NCBI RefSeq assembly: GCF_007971385.1
Contig: NZ_CP042434.1
Span: 2,542,001 to 2,606,000 of the forward strand
Origin: Arachidicoccus ginsenosidivorans
GTDB lineage: Bacteria; Bacteroidota; Bacteroidia; Chitinophagales; Chitinophagaceae
Reading direction: 5' to 3'
Length of the DNA stretch: 64,000 nucleotides
Under the pieces are notes generated by a model that ran no database searches, was not told the DNA's origin, and was given only the letters and a program-made list of their open reading frames with translations. The first letter of the stretch is position 1, and each line of letters begins with the position of its first letter. Made by a program: the position numbers and the translations under genes. This document shows positions 37,201-46,731 of the stretch, piece after piece.

Positions 37201-37716
37201 TACAAAACCATAATCAATAAACAGCCCCATTAGAGACTCCAGTTTTAAGGTGTCATTGGCTTTGATATGTATAATATTCCCACTGAGCGTTTTTGGCAGT
37301 ACAACCTTCTCAAATAAAGCTTCCGGATAGGTTACCAGGGCGCCGGTTCTGGCACCCAAAGGTGATGAAAACCGGGTCAGGGCCTCTGTGCGTAACATTA
37401 CATGTGACGCATTGAGCAGCCGAAAATTCTTTTTTGTTTTAAAAGAAGACGGGAAGTAAAATATATTCAGGGCACTGGTCAAACCTGCCAGTGTATTGTG
37501 AAAATACGCCGCATCTTCACTGTCATTTAACACAAAAACATGATTGAATGTAGAGAGATCTTTATGGTTAAACAAGCTGGCCGCAACAAAAGCGGCCGCT
37601 GAGCCATGGAGGTTTTTTAAAAAGATATGCTGGGTTCCGGCAATAGTTAAGCGCCCTACCAACGGTTGCAGGTGGGGGGCATCCAGGTATTGACCTAGTA
37701 AATTTTGTAAGTTCAT
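34297..37716 (-). CDS. mfd: Transcription-repair coupling factor Mfd
   Basis: Removes RNA polymerase stalled at DNA lesions and recruits excision repair. It has 1139 residues from ATG 37716. The longer TTG start at 37728 overlaps the -7 box and was rejected. The N-terminal UvrB-like part includes FVYEPGQFALRGGILDIYS. The polymerase-interacting domain has GDYVTHIDHGVGRYSGLQ. Helicase motifs follow: Walker A GDVGFGKTEIAVRA, Walker B VIDEEQKFGVGHKEKL, LTATPIPRTL, and motif VI QLRGRVGRSNKKAF. The C-terminal TRCF domain is intact. Unlike the dcw genes just beyond it, no frameshift is present. It has its own promoter. Confidence 0.97.
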   Translation of the reverse strand: MNLQNLLGQYLDAPHLQPLVGRLTIAGTQHIFLKNLHGSAAAFVAASLFNHKDLSTFNHVFVLNDSEDAAYFHNTLAGLTSALNIFYFPSSFKTKKNFRLLNASHVMLRTEALTRFSSPLGARTGALVTYPEALFEKVVLPKTLSGNIIHIKANDTLKLESLMGLFIDYGFVRTDFVYEPGQFALRGGILDIYSFGNDKPYRVELFGDEVDSIRLFDPETQLSERKLLQVSIIPNIETQFEQEDKVSLLDFLPENTIYWIKDWDVISEQITRQYRDMEDFQQKIASGTKEAEVQDDPDDTKILKEIKPQDFQDATALQTGLQKRSIIEFGYQRHFSDEVMDFQTREQPAFNRNFSLLIQDLKTFEKNKYSIYLFSEQPRQLERLRSIFLDLQTEIQFTPIPTSIHEGFIDDDLKIVCYTDHQIFQRYHKYHIKQAFNKNKALTLKTLRDLQPGDYVTHIDHGVGRYSGLQKLEVGGTLQEAVRIIYKDNDILYVNINSLHKISKYTGKEGTQPKANKLGSDSWNKLKEKTKTRVKEIAFDLIKLYAQRKAQSGFAFSPDNYMQTELEASFIYEDTPDQSKATADVKKDMESAAPMDRLICGDVGFGKTEIAVRAAFKAVVDGKQAAILVPTTILAFQHYKTFAERLADFPVTIDYINRFKTAKEKKETLEKLATGKIDIIVGTHALLGKAVKFKDLGLMVIDEEQKFGVGHKEKLKTLRTNVDSLTLTATPIPRTLQFSMMGARDLSIINTAPPNRQPIQTEVVTFNQDFIREAIYFEIERGGQVFFIFNRIQGVKEMSALIQTLCPDLSVSFAHGQMEGKELEEKIMDFVERKYDVLVCTNIIESGVDIPNVNTIIVNNAHHFGLSDLHQLRGRVGRSNKKAFCYLIAPPMSTLPADSRKRLQTLEQYSDLGSGFQIAMRDLDIRGAGNLLGGEQSGFMAEIGFEMYQKVLQEAIRELKRTDFKDLFKEEISQQDDYVADCTVDTDQEILIPDAYVESITERLALYTRLNNCADEEELQSFYQELIDRFGPIPRQVEDLFAVIRSRKLAISLGFEKMTLKDKVLRCYFINKNDSPYFDSALFKNILSYIQTGTNKARLKQAGTNFLLINNSVENVNQMWQFLQQIWDGVNSSRSQQKS

Positions 37717-37725
37717 AACGCTGGG

Positions 37726-37756
37726 CAAAGTTACGAAGCTCTGACTAACCCGCCAA
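37726..37756 (-). promoter_or_regulatory. mfd promoter (TTG-20-TAACTTTG, minus strand)
   Basis: Minus strand TAACTTTG at 37733-37726 with a TTG at 37756-37754 exactly 20 bp upstream. The start of transcription would be only about 5 nt before the ATG at 37716, an almost leaderless mRNA. Confidence 0.65.
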
Positions 37757-37968
37757 TATTTTAGAAAGGTAGTCGACAGGGAGAGTCAGAGGTTAATAAT
37801 CCATTAACGAAAAGCCTTAAGTGCTTGTGCTTGTGGAGTGACTTTCATGTTCTGATGAATTGAATTGTTATGGGGATTCTTAAAAGTCGTTTATTTAGAG
37901 AGTCTTGTTATTTAAAAGCGGTAAGAGGCGCTCTCAATAAAGTTAAAAATAAATTTGATAAAGGCAAA

Positions 37969-38003
37969 TAAAAAGTCCCCCTGAATGTATATCAGAGGGA
38001 CCT
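37969..38003 (-). terminator. Terminator of the dcw operon (after ftsZ)
   Basis: Minus strand: GTCCCTCTGA, a 7-nt loop, TCAGGGGGAC, then TTTTTATTT. It lies about 60 bp after the ftsZ stop. The surrounding 37757-38063 gap holds nothing else that was recognised. Confidence 0.75.
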
Positions 38004-38063
38004 TACAACTAAAAACCATTTAAACCAAAAAATTGATATTGCTATTATAATAAAGAGCAGGTA

Positions 38064-40253
38064 TTAATCAGGCTTTTTGCCTTCCAAGAAAGCATTAAGG
38101 CTTGATATATTTGCGCCATCTTTATCATCTTTATTAACGGTGTATTTACTGTAATAGTTCTCTGCCGTGCTGCTTTCTGCACCACCGAGCATTTCCAGGT
38201 TGCGCCGTACATAGGCAGGAACAGCATCAAAATCACCACTGGGATCACCATTTTGCACATTATAAGAAAGGTTGCGTAGCTTTTGGATTCTCTCTTCCGC
38301 TTTTTTTCTTTTCATTTCTTCTTCAGAGAGATCCTGCAGGCCGCCAAGTGCTGCACTGGCATAAGGATTCGGTGCCGGTGTCTGTGGTTGCTGTGGCGTT
38401 TCTTTATATACAATTTGCATTTCTTCCTCTTCTTGTTGAAGGTTGGGAATACTATTCATAATCGGACGCTGCTCTGCGGGCTTAGGGGCCGGCTGCTGTT
38501 GTACTGACTGCTGTTGGGCTGGCTGCTGCGAAAAAGGTGCAGATGTTGGTGCGGGCTGCTGGTAAGTTGGCACCTGTGCAGGCTGCACTTGTCGCTGTTC
38601 GGGCTGTGGTTGTTGAACATATGCGTGTTGAGCGCTCTGCGTCTGTTGGCTTTGCGGCTGTTGTGGAGCAGCTTTGGGCTGCTGCTGCTCAGCGTAAATA
38701 TTGGCTGGTTTGTTTAGAAATCCCGGTACTTGTGCGGACTGCGTGGATGCAGCGGATTGCGCTTGTTCTGCCGCTGTTGTTTTTTCTGTATAGCCAAATT
38801 CAAGCTCTGGTGCTACAGGATCAGGTTGAGGTTGCTGAACTTGAACCTGAGGCTGTGGCTGAGCTTGTGGTTGTTGTGGCAATTCGGCTGCTGTTTGTTG
38901 CTGCTGAATCTGCCCTGGCGTCGTTATCTGCTCTTCAGTCTCCAATGTAAAATGAACAACTTGTGGTGCTTCCTGCTGACTTGGATTAGGGTTAATAGGT
39001 TGCTCCATTTGAGCAATAGGTGTTTTGACCTCTGGCAATTCTTCCTCCATCAGTCTGGGAGCTAACCTTTCGCTCTCCGTTTGTTCTTTCGGCGTTTCCA
39101 CTACAGGAGCTTTCGGTGCAGCAACTGGCTGCGGCGATTGGGCCGGAGCAGGCGCTGCACTTGCGACCAGCTCAGCTGGTGTGACTGGTTTTGCTTCTGC
39201 GGCTACTGTATTTTCCTGTAAATTCAAAGTATAGAGTTCTTTGTCTTTGTCAGCAATTTTTTTCTGAACGTTTTTGTCAAATGGATCTTTGTGTTCAAAT
39301 CCGGTAGCAATTAAAGTAACCGCAAGCCCTTTTCCTAAACTCTCATCGATACCCATACCGACGATTACATCCGTTTCCTCACCCGCTTTTTCGCGGACAA
39401 AGTCATTGATGAGCTCGAATTCATCGGTTCCACACTCAAATTCTCCTTCGCTGGTATTGATGTTCAGCAGAATCCATTTAGCACCGCTGATATCATTATC
39501 ATTGAGTAAAGGTGAATTGATAGCGTCTTCAATCGCTGTTTTAGCTCTGTCATCGCCTTCAGAAATTGCACTACCCAGGATGGCAACACCGCCCTTACGC
39601 ATTACAGTGCAAACATCGGCAAAGTCAACATTGATCTGTCCATTGGAATTGATAATATCCGTAATACATTTAGCTGCGGTGGATAAGACATCATCTGCTT
39701 TTCCGAAGGCTTCACGCATTTTAAGGTTCTTGTGTTGCATACGGAGTTTATCATTACTGATCACCAGTAATGTGTCCACATGCGGTTCCAGTTCTTTGAT
39801 GCCGTTTTCTGCCTGGCCTCGTCTTCTGGGCCCTTCAAAACTGAAAGGCGTCGTAACAATACCTACTGTCAGTATTCCCAGATCCTGACAGATTTTAGCA
39901 ATAATAGGAGCGCCTCCGGTGCCTGTGCCGCCGCCCATGCCTGCACAGACAAAGGCCATCTTGGTGTTTACTTCAAGGATTCTTTTTATCTCTTCCAAAG
40001 ACTCTTCAGTTGCCTGACGACCGATGGAGGGATTCGCGCCGGCACCCAGACCCTGTGTGAGGTGTGGTCCTAGTTGGATTCTATTTGGAATGGCACTGTT
40101 TTCCAGCGCTTGGGCATCTGTATTACAGATTATAAAGTCTACATTTTCTATTTTCTGACCAAACATGTGGTTAACCGCATTACCACCACCGCCGCCAACA
40201 CCGATTACCTTAATAATGGATGACTTTTGCTTGGGGATATCAAAGTCGATCAT
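38064..40253 (-). CDS. ftsZ: Cell division protein FtsZ with very long Gln/Pro-rich linker
   Basis: The tubulin-like GTPase that forms the division ring. The globular domain occupies about residues 10-325 with IKVIGVGGGGGNAVNHM, the tubulin signature GGGTGTGG (108-115 or nearby) and NSPLLNDNDISGAKW. The protein is 729 residues, far longer than the usual 380-500 for the family. About 300 residues after the core are a low-complexity Gln/Pro/Ala linker. The conserved C-terminal peptide (FDAVPAYVRRNLEM) lies near 674-688, and a further 41-residue acidic/charged tail follows it. Last gene of the dcw cluster, 110 bp after ftsA. Confidence 0.97.
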   Translation of the reverse strand: MIDFDIPKQKSSIIKVIGVGGGGGNAVNHMFGQKIENVDFIICNTDAQALENSAIPNRIQLGPHLTQGLGAGANPSIGRQATEESLEEIKRILEVNTKMAFVCAGMGGGTGTGGAPIIAKICQDLGILTVGIVTTPFSFEGPRRRGQAENGIKELEPHVDTLLVISNDKLRMQHKNLKMREAFGKADDVLSTAAKCITDIINSNGQINVDFADVCTVMRKGGVAILGSAISEGDDRAKTAIEDAINSPLLNDNDISGAKWILLNINTSEGEFECGTDEFELINDFVREKAGEETDVIVGMGIDESLGKGLAVTLIATGFEHKDPFDKNVQKKIADKDKELYTLNLQENTVAAEAKPVTPAELVASAAPAPAQSPQPVAAPKAPVVETPKEQTESERLAPRLMEEELPEVKTPIAQMEQPINPNPSQQEAPQVVHFTLETEEQITTPGQIQQQQTAAELPQQPQAQPQPQVQVQQPQPDPVAPELEFGYTEKTTAAEQAQSAASTQSAQVPGFLNKPANIYAEQQQPKAAPQQPQSQQTQSAQHAYVQQPQPEQRQVQPAQVPTYQQPAPTSAPFSQQPAQQQSVQQQPAPKPAEQRPIMNSIPNLQQEEEEMQIVYKETPQQPQTPAPNPYASAALGGLQDLSEEEMKRKKAEERIQKLRNLSYNVQNGDPSGDFDAVPAYVRRNLEMLGGAESSTAENYYSKYTVNKDDKDGANISSLNAFLEGKKPD

Positions 40254-40363
40254 AATGTTTCAATTTAAATGGTTAGTAGTTATAAGTGTTTTTCTTTGGC
40301 CTTAAAGTTTACAATTATTATCTAAAATTAATTGTAAACTTTAAAGCCGGTATAGGTTATATA

Positions 40364-41848
40364 TTATTTGATGACCTGATCTTCTTCTTCTTTGAATAGA
40401 TCAATCAAATTGTTTTTAAATTTCTCCCAAAACATATTCGGCTTACGAGGAGCCTTGGGTTTCGATGGTTTAGCCGCTGGTGCTGGCGTCGAATCACTAT
40501 TGGCACCCGCAGTTTGACCAGTTTGTTGATCTATTTGTGTCTGGGTCCCTTGGCCATTACTTGTTAGAATAGGGCTTGTAGGATGTTTCACCAGATTAGA
40601 CTTTTCAAATATTTTAGTGTGATTTTCAAAATCACTATATCCTTTTAAGATCAGTCCCAAACAGGTAGAGTAAATCGGGCTTTTTAGCTGTTCAATATGA
40701 TTAGGAGCCAGGTGCTCATTTGGATAACCGATTCTGGCATTCAGACCAGTGACAAATTCGGTTAATTGTTTCAAATGTTTGAGCTGTGCACCACCTCCTG
40801 TTAAGATAATGCCACCGTTTAATTTACGGTTATCCAGACCCACTTGTTTTAAGTGGTAGGTTACAAATTCCAGAATCTCGGTCATTCTTGCCTGGATGAT
40901 GTTGGCCAGGTTTTTAACACTGATTTCTCTGGGTGGCAAACCGCGTAAGCCGGGAATGGTTATAAAAGCATTGGCTTTGGCCTCATCTGTAAGTGCAGAA
41001 CCAAACTGCTTTTTCATTGCCTCTGCCTGTTGTTTTAAGACGCCCAGACCCAGACGAATGTCATGTGTGATATTTTCGCCACCGAATGGAATCACGGCTG
41101 TGTGCTTAAGAACGCCTTCATAGAAGACGGCCAAATCTGAAGTGCCGCCGCCAATATCCAGTACAGCTACGCCTGCTTCCATATCCATGTCACAAAGAAC
41201 TGCGGAGGAGGACGCCAGTGGCTGTAATACCAGATCCTTTGTTTTCAGCCCGCTTCTTTCCACAGCGCGGTTAATATTACGAATCGCATTCCTGTCCCCC
41301 GTTATAATGTGGAAGTTAGCTCCAACTTTCACGCCATTATAGCCAACGGGGTCTTTAATGAACTGAAAGTTATCCACATAGAAGTCTTGAGGAATCACAT
41401 CAATGATCTGATCCCCTGCCGGAATAAAGGTTTTACGTTGATTATCGATGAGCTGTTCGATCTCTACACGCTGGATTTCTAATTCTGCATTCTGTCGAAC
41501 AATATCGCCGCGTGTTTGTAGACTCTTGATATGATGACCGGCGATGCCGACATACACCTCATTGATATCCAAATCAGGATTGCTTGCCCGACAGTTTTCC
41601 AGGGCGGCATTAATGGCCCGCATGGTCTGATCGATATTGAGCACCTGTCCGTGTTGAACTCCATTGCTGGGCGCATGGCCAAAGCCCAGGATCTCTAGTT
41701 TGCCCTGTTCATTTTTACGGCCTGCTATAGCGGCAATTTTAGTAGTACCGATATCCAGCCCGACAATAATTGGAGCGTCACTGTCGACAGACATCTGAAC
41801 CATTTCTTCCGCAATTTTCCTTTGCTGTGCGTTTAGATTTTCGTTCAT
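40364..41848 (-). CDS. ftsA: Cell division protein FtsA
   Basis: An actin-like ATPase that tethers FtsZ to the membrane. It has 494 residues. The N-terminus carries VGLDIGTTKIAAIAGRK (phosphate-1 loop). The SHS2/1C subdomain follows, then AVLDIGGGTSDLAVF (phosphate-2) and GIILTGGGAQLKHL (adenosine loop). A Pro/Lys/Ala-rich linker precedes a C-terminal amphipathic helix (KFKNNLIDLFKEEED), the expected membrane-targeting sequence. It begins at TAATG shared with the ftsQ stop, typical of translational coupling. Intact frame. Confidence 0.96.
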   Translation of the reverse strand: MNENLNAQQRKIAEEMVQMSVDSDAPIIVGLDIGTTKIAAIAGRKNEQGKLEILGFGHAPSNGVQHGQVLNIDQTMRAINAALENCRASNPDLDINEVYVGIAGHHIKSLQTRGDIVRQNAELEIQRVEIEQLIDNQRKTFIPAGDQIIDVIPQDFYVDNFQFIKDPVGYNGVKVGANFHIITGDRNAIRNINRAVERSGLKTKDLVLQPLASSSAVLCDMDMEAGVAVLDIGGGTSDLAVFYEGVLKHTAVIPFGGENITHDIRLGLGVLKQQAEAMKKQFGSALTDEAKANAFITIPGLRGLPPREISVKNLANIIQARMTEILEFVTYHLKQVGLDNRKLNGGIILTGGGAQLKHLKQLTEFVTGLNARIGYPNEHLAPNHIEQLKSPIYSTCLGLILKGYSDFENHTKIFEKSNLVKHPTSPILTSNGQGTQTQIDQQTGQTAGANSDSTPAPAAKPSKPKAPRKPNMFWEKFKNNLIDLFKEEEDQVIK

Positions 41849-42774
41849 TATTTATGGTTTTTTAGTTGTTTTTGTTTGGGGAGTTTTTTTATTGTTTTTT
41901 TTGCCGGCCTCATCACTGCTTTAGGCGTTGGCTGACTTGTTGCCTTTGAAGTCGCTGGTGGCGGAATCCCGGTGGATTTGCTTGTCGTCACCAAAGGATG
42001 CGGTACATGTGCCGTTTTCCCGGCAGGGGTGGCCACAACCTGTCCCTGATACTGTACGTCGATTTGGCTATATGCATCCAGGCCTGTTTTGGCAATAACC
42101 TGCCTATAAAAGCTGTACAGCCGGTTAAATTTGCTTTCCAGTGCTTCTCCATTACCAATACGGATTATCTGATCACCAATTGTGGGTAGGATCTCAAATC
42201 CATCTTCAGGGCTATAATTAATTTGCGCGATAAAACTATTCCAAAATGTGTCATTAATGACAAATGCGGCAATGGCACACATGTCCCGTAATATCGCACT
42301 ATCCGGACGGGAAAGAATTGTTTTATCGGACGGGAATCCGGTAAAAACAGGAATCCGGGCAACGATATTTCTATTGGTAGGCAGAAAATGAGCACCGCTG
42401 TCTAAATAAAAAGATTTGCCTGTTATGGTAAACACCCTTGCGATCGGATCATTTTCTTCCAGACTTGCCTGCAATACCTGGTCGTTGTCAAAATATAGCT
42501 TAATATGACTGATCCACGGGTTTAGTTTGAGGGTTTGTTCGATCTGACTCAAGTTAATCTGGCCAATTGGTAAACCTGGTTTGCCGCCCGCCTCTGCAAT
42601 ATTTTGTTTGATACCCTGTACATCTGTAAAAACTTGCTTGGCTTTACGGCTCACCTCTACATTGATGCCCTTGCATGGCTTGTCCTGCTTGGAGCTGGCA
42701 CCAATAAAGAAAAGAGCCATGGCGCCGAACCCCAGCAATAACCAAACAATTAATATGAGCTTCTTTTTAATCAT
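41848..42774 (-). CDS. ftsQ: Cell division protein FtsQ
   Basis: A bitopic membrane protein of the divisome. It has 308 residues: a transmembrane helix at about 4-24 (LILIVWLLLGFGAMALFFIG), a periplasmic POTRA-like region (QNIAEAGGKPGLPIGQINLS, NPWISHIKLYFD) and the FtsQ-type beta domain. The C-terminal about 70 residues are Pro/Thr/Lys-rich, ending in a highly basic KLPKQKQLKNHK. It starts at a TAATG overlap with the murC stop. Sequence conservation in this family is low, but position between murC and ftsA is decisive. Confidence 0.92.
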   Translation of the reverse strand: MIKKKLILIVWLLLGFGAMALFFIGASSKQDKPCKGINVEVSRKAKQVFTDVQGIKQNIAEAGGKPGLPIGQINLSQIEQTLKLNPWISHIKLYFDNDQVLQASLEENDPIARVFTITGKSFYLDSGAHFLPTNRNIVARIPVFTGFPSDKTILSRPDSAILRDMCAIAAFVINDTFWNSFIAQINYSPEDGFEILPTIGDQIIRIGNGEALESKFNRLYSFYRQVIAKTGLDAYSQIDVQYQGQVVATPAGKTAHVPHPLVTTSKSTGIPPPATSKATSQPTPKAVMRPAKKTIKKLPKQKQLKNHK

Positions 42775-44182
42775 TAATTTATGTTAACCTTTTGCTCCAA
42801 AATATGCTGAACCGGTTTCAATAGTTCTGCAATATCTCCCGCACCGCAAAGAACGAGTAATTCCGGGTTTTCTTTCTCAATGGTGGATAAAAGGGCGTCT
42901 TTTTCTAAAATTCTTTTTTGTTCTAAATGCATGCCATTTAATATCAATTCGCTACTCACGCCTTCTATGGGTAATTCCCGGGCCGGATAAATCGGCAGCA
43001 GTATCACTTCATCTGCTTTGTCCAGTGCTTGAGCGAACTGCTTTGCCAAATCATTTGTACGGCTGTACAGATGCGGCTGGAATACAACGGTGAGTTTTTT
43101 AGGATACAAACTTCTGACGCCTTCTATTAACGCTGCGATTTCTTCCGGATGATGGGCATAATCATCAATTAGAATATGCGCATCGTCTTTCAGATAATAT
43201 TCAAATCTCCTTTTGACTCCTTTAAAATCAGCAACAGCAGCCCGAATCTTGTCTTCTTTGATTCCAAGATAGGTGGCAACTGCGACCGCTGCAACCATAT
43301 TCTCCACATTATGTAGTCCGCCGATAGACAGCCTAAGTTCAGAAATTACCTGATCTTTAAACTGAATATTAAATACATAGCTACCTTTGTCAACGGAGAG
43401 ATTGAAGGCATATACATCTGCTGTTGAATCAAAACGACTATATCTAAGGTGATTATCTGCCGTCAATTCAGGATCTCTTTTTAAGCCATATTTGCTGATT
43501 AACAGGCCCCTGGCTTAATCTTCTGTGTAAAGGCTATGTAGGCATTTTCAACTTCCTCAGCGGTGCCATAAATATCCAGATGATCCGCGTCCATAGCGGT
43601 AACAACTGCGATATCGGGCGATAACTTTAAAAATGAGCGGTCGTACTCATCGGCTTCTATAACGCTTACGCCGCGTTCATTAGCCCAGAAATTACTATTA
43701 TAATTTACGGCAATACCACCTAAAAAGCTGTTGCAGCCATACCCTGTATGTCGCAAAATATGCGCTGTCATGGCGGAGATGGAGGTTTTACCATGGCTGC
43801 CACCCACACAGATATTATATGTCTGCTCGGTGATCCAACCAAGCACATCACTTCTTTTGACAATTTCCAGCTCCTTAAATGTATCGCGTACGTATTTTAG
43901 TTCAACACTGTCTTTTGGGATGGCCGGTGTATAAATCACCAGATCAGTTTTAGCCGGTATAAGGTCAATGTTCTCTGTAAAATGAATCTGAATACCTTCT
44001 TTTTCCAGTTGAGCAGTAAGCGGTGTCGGATGCCGGTCATAACCAGCCACTGCTGCACCCTTACTTTTAAAGAATCTGGCCAGTGCGCTCATACCAATGC
44101 CGCCAATACCGATAAAGTAAACTTGCCGGTAATCCTGAAGCCTTTTGGCTGGTGTGCTTATATGTTGAGTTGACTGACTCAC
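42774..44182 (-). CDS. murC: UDP-N-acetylmuramate-L-alanine ligase, one frameshift
   Basis: Adds L-Ala to UDP-MurNAc, the first peptide step of peptidoglycan synthesis. The N-terminal half has the MurC start YFIGIGGIGMSALARFF, AVAGYDRH and the ATP loop GGSHGKTSISAM. The second half contains the family HPEEIAALIEGV-like motif with the DYAHHPEE core. The first frame stops after QKIKPGAC and the second resumes at LLISKYGLKRD. Adding one G in the run at 43507-43510 (C on the plus strand, 4 to 5) gives KPGGLLISKYG and one frame of 469 residues. The paralogue mpl is elsewhere. Probably a sequence error. Confidence 0.92.
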
Positions 44183-44203
44183 TGACTGTTCTGATTTTAT
44201 ATT

Positions 44204-45323
44204 TTATTGAATACTTTTTAAAATTTCATCTGCGATGATTTCATTTGCATTGGTGATCGCCAGTTTACTGATATTTTGGGCGAACTGTTTTAATTTGGTC
44301 TCGTCAAACAAAATATCGGTCACCGTACCGAATAATTTGGTGCCAGCCTCGCTGTCCGCCACCATAGCCCCCGCATTTTTACGAATCAACCGCATGGCAT
44401 TTTCTGTCTGATGGTCTTCAGAGGCATAAGGGTAGGGGACAAAGACTGTCGGCTTGCCGGCGACGCACATTTCCGCTACGGACATGGCACCGGCTCTGGA
44501 GATGACGATATCTGCTGCTGCGTAGGCTTTATCGATTTCATGGATAAATTCACCAGCCCAAACCGTATTTTTATGCATCTTTCCACTCATGATATAGCGG
44601 GAAGCGTTATTTTTCCCCGTTTGCCATATCAGCTGGATGTTTAATGGATGCAGGTCGATCAGGTGGGTGAGCATCACTTCATTGATGCTGCGGGCGCCTA
44701 AAGATCCGCCTACTGCCAGAATGGTCTTTTTATTCTCATCCAGACCAAAAAATTTAATGCCCTGTGCTCTGGTCACAGTTGATTCTGTAATAATTTTCTG
44801 ACCGGATTGCCCGTGATAATTATTTTTTCTTTGGGGAAGAATTTCTCCATGCCCTCAGATGCAACAAATATTTTAACCGCATGCTTTCCAAGCAAAATGT
44901 TGCTTTTTCCCGCGAAACTGTTGGACTCGTGGATAAAAGTCGGAATCCCTTTTTTCTGGGCATATTTTAAAACCGGGAAAGTGGAATAGCCCCCACACCG
45001 ATCACCGCATTTGGCTTAAATTGTTTTATAATTTCTTTTACCTGGTAGAAACTTTGAATCAGTTTAAAAGGCAGGCTTAGGTTTTTCAATAGTGAGCTAC
45101 GATTAAATCCTGCAATATTCAGCCCTTTGATCTCGTAACCAGCCTGGGGCACCTTTTCCATTTCCATTTTGCCTTTAGCCCCTACGAACAGCAACTCGAT
45201 TTCCGGATTGGATTTACGCAGGGCATTGGCAATAGCAATGGCCGGAAAGATGTGTCCTCCTGTACCACCACCAGCAATGATGATACGAGTTGACTTTTTG
45301 GGTATTTTATTTTCTTTTTCCAT
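44204..45323 (-). CDS. murG: MurG glycosyltransferase, two frameshifts
   Basis: Transfers GlcNAc to lipid I to make lipid II on the inner face of the membrane. Visible motifs: [15 protein letters not shown] at the N-terminus, GVG...STF at the first frame break, HESN in the middle and [10 protein letters not shown] then AGAMSVAEM in the C-terminal domain. Frame breaks are at the C run 44990-44994 (5, needs 6) and the T run 44794-44797 (4, needs 5). With both bases added the gene is 373 residues, normal. It starts 27 bp after ftsW and ends 21 bp before murC. Confidence 0.9.
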
Positions 45324-45350
45324 TTTTGCTGCTGCGTGCTTGTTAAATAT

Positions 45351-46641
45351 TTAAACGGTTGCTGTTTTAATTTTTGCTTTCGGGACAAGGGAAGAAGCAA
45401 TAGTTGCCGCTGCTTGCTTTCCCTCCATTTTCTCCACATTACAGGCCACACTCAGGATAATCCCGATGGAGGCGCAGGTGAATAAAAAGGAACTGCCTCC
45501 CATACTGATCAGTGGAAGGGTAACGCCGGTAACGGGCATTAGGTTTACGTTGACCGCCATATTGGCCAGTGCCTGAATAATTAGGGTAAAACTTAAGCCT
45601 AAGGCCAAAAAGGCGCCAAATGCAAAAGGGCATTTTCTAAAAATCCGAATACACCTGAAAAGAAAGACCAGGTAAATAAATATGATAAAAACCCCACCCA
45701 ACAATCCATACTCTTCTATAATGATTGAATAGATAAAGTCATTATAGGCCTGTGGTAGATAATTGCGTTGACGACTGTTGCCCGGGCCCAGGCCAAACAG
45801 TACACTGCCATTGGCAATAGCTATTTTTGCCTGCTTCACTTGATAGGGGACTTCTGTATCTTCAGAATACATAAAATTCTCAACCCGACTGCGCCAGGTA
45901 CTAAATCTTTTAAAAACGCCATCTGAGCTTTGTGCTGTCTCAATTTTATGTCCCGCAGCGTCCGTGGTCTGGCTGTGGTGAATCGCCGCGGATGCAATGA
46001 GTAGTGCAACTGGTATTAAGGCTACCAGGATTACCAGGCCGATATGTTTTAAACTGACCCTGCCTATAAACATGAGCATCAGGGCTGTTGCCCCGGTTAA
46101 CAACCCGTTGGATAAGTTGGCCGGAAAGATAAGCAGACAGGTCAGCGCTGCCGGTATAAAGACGGGTAAAAATCCCTTTTAAAATCTTTTATCACCTTTT
46201 GCTTACGACTGAGTTGGCGACTCATAAACATAAACAGGGCCAGTTTTGCAAAATCACTGGTCTGAAAAGTCATATTTATGATGGGGAGCTTTATCCACCG
46301 GCTACCGTCATTGATTTCTGCTCCGAAAAACAAGGTGTAAAACAAAAGCGGTATGGAGATCGCATAACAAATTAAAGCGATCTTGGAATACAGTGAATAA
46401 TTTACCCGGTGCAGAAAGTAGATGACACCCAGTCCCAGCACAATGAATACAATTTGTTTAAAAAGATAAACCTCTGTATTCCATGATTCATTTTGTAAGC
46501 CAACGATCCTGTTGCACTATATACCACGAGTAAGGACACTAATGCCAACAAGGCCACAGATGCCCAGATATACCGGTCACCCTTGGTCCGTTGACTCAGG
46601 TTCTTAAATGGATTTTCTATGTCTAATAAATCATTGATCAT
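45351..46641 (-). CDS. ftsW: FtsW lipid II polymerase, two frameshifts
   Basis: SEDS-family septal peptidoglycan polymerase, polytopic (about ten helices). The N-terminal part has KGDRYIWASVALLALVSLLVVYSATG. The middle has SRWIKLPIINMTFQTSDFAKLAL, and the C-terminal part has VNLMPVTGVTLPLISMGGSSFL, the SEDS hallmark. Frame breaks: the CC at 46481-46482 (needs three C, giving NHGNTEV) and the T run 46177-46180 (4, needs 5, giving DFKKGFLPVF). Corrected length is 430 residues. It lies between murD and murG, as in standard dcw clusters. Confidence 0.9.
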
Positions 46642-46731
46642 TGCTGCTAAGACTCCTAAACTAATTTCAGTCCGTATTATTATTAATTATATACTTTAAA
46701 ATGGTCGACGTCCTTCTCCTTTGAGAAGTAA

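Noticed and set aside
38283..39888. Several plus-strand ORFs opposite ftsZ, with Leu- and Ser-rich products
   Set aside because: They are shadows of the low-complexity Gln/Pro linker and of the conserved ftsZ core, with no signals of their own.
41370..41378. A perfect TTATCCACA DnaA box inside ftsA
   Set aside because: It is a single copy within a conserved coding region, so a chance match.
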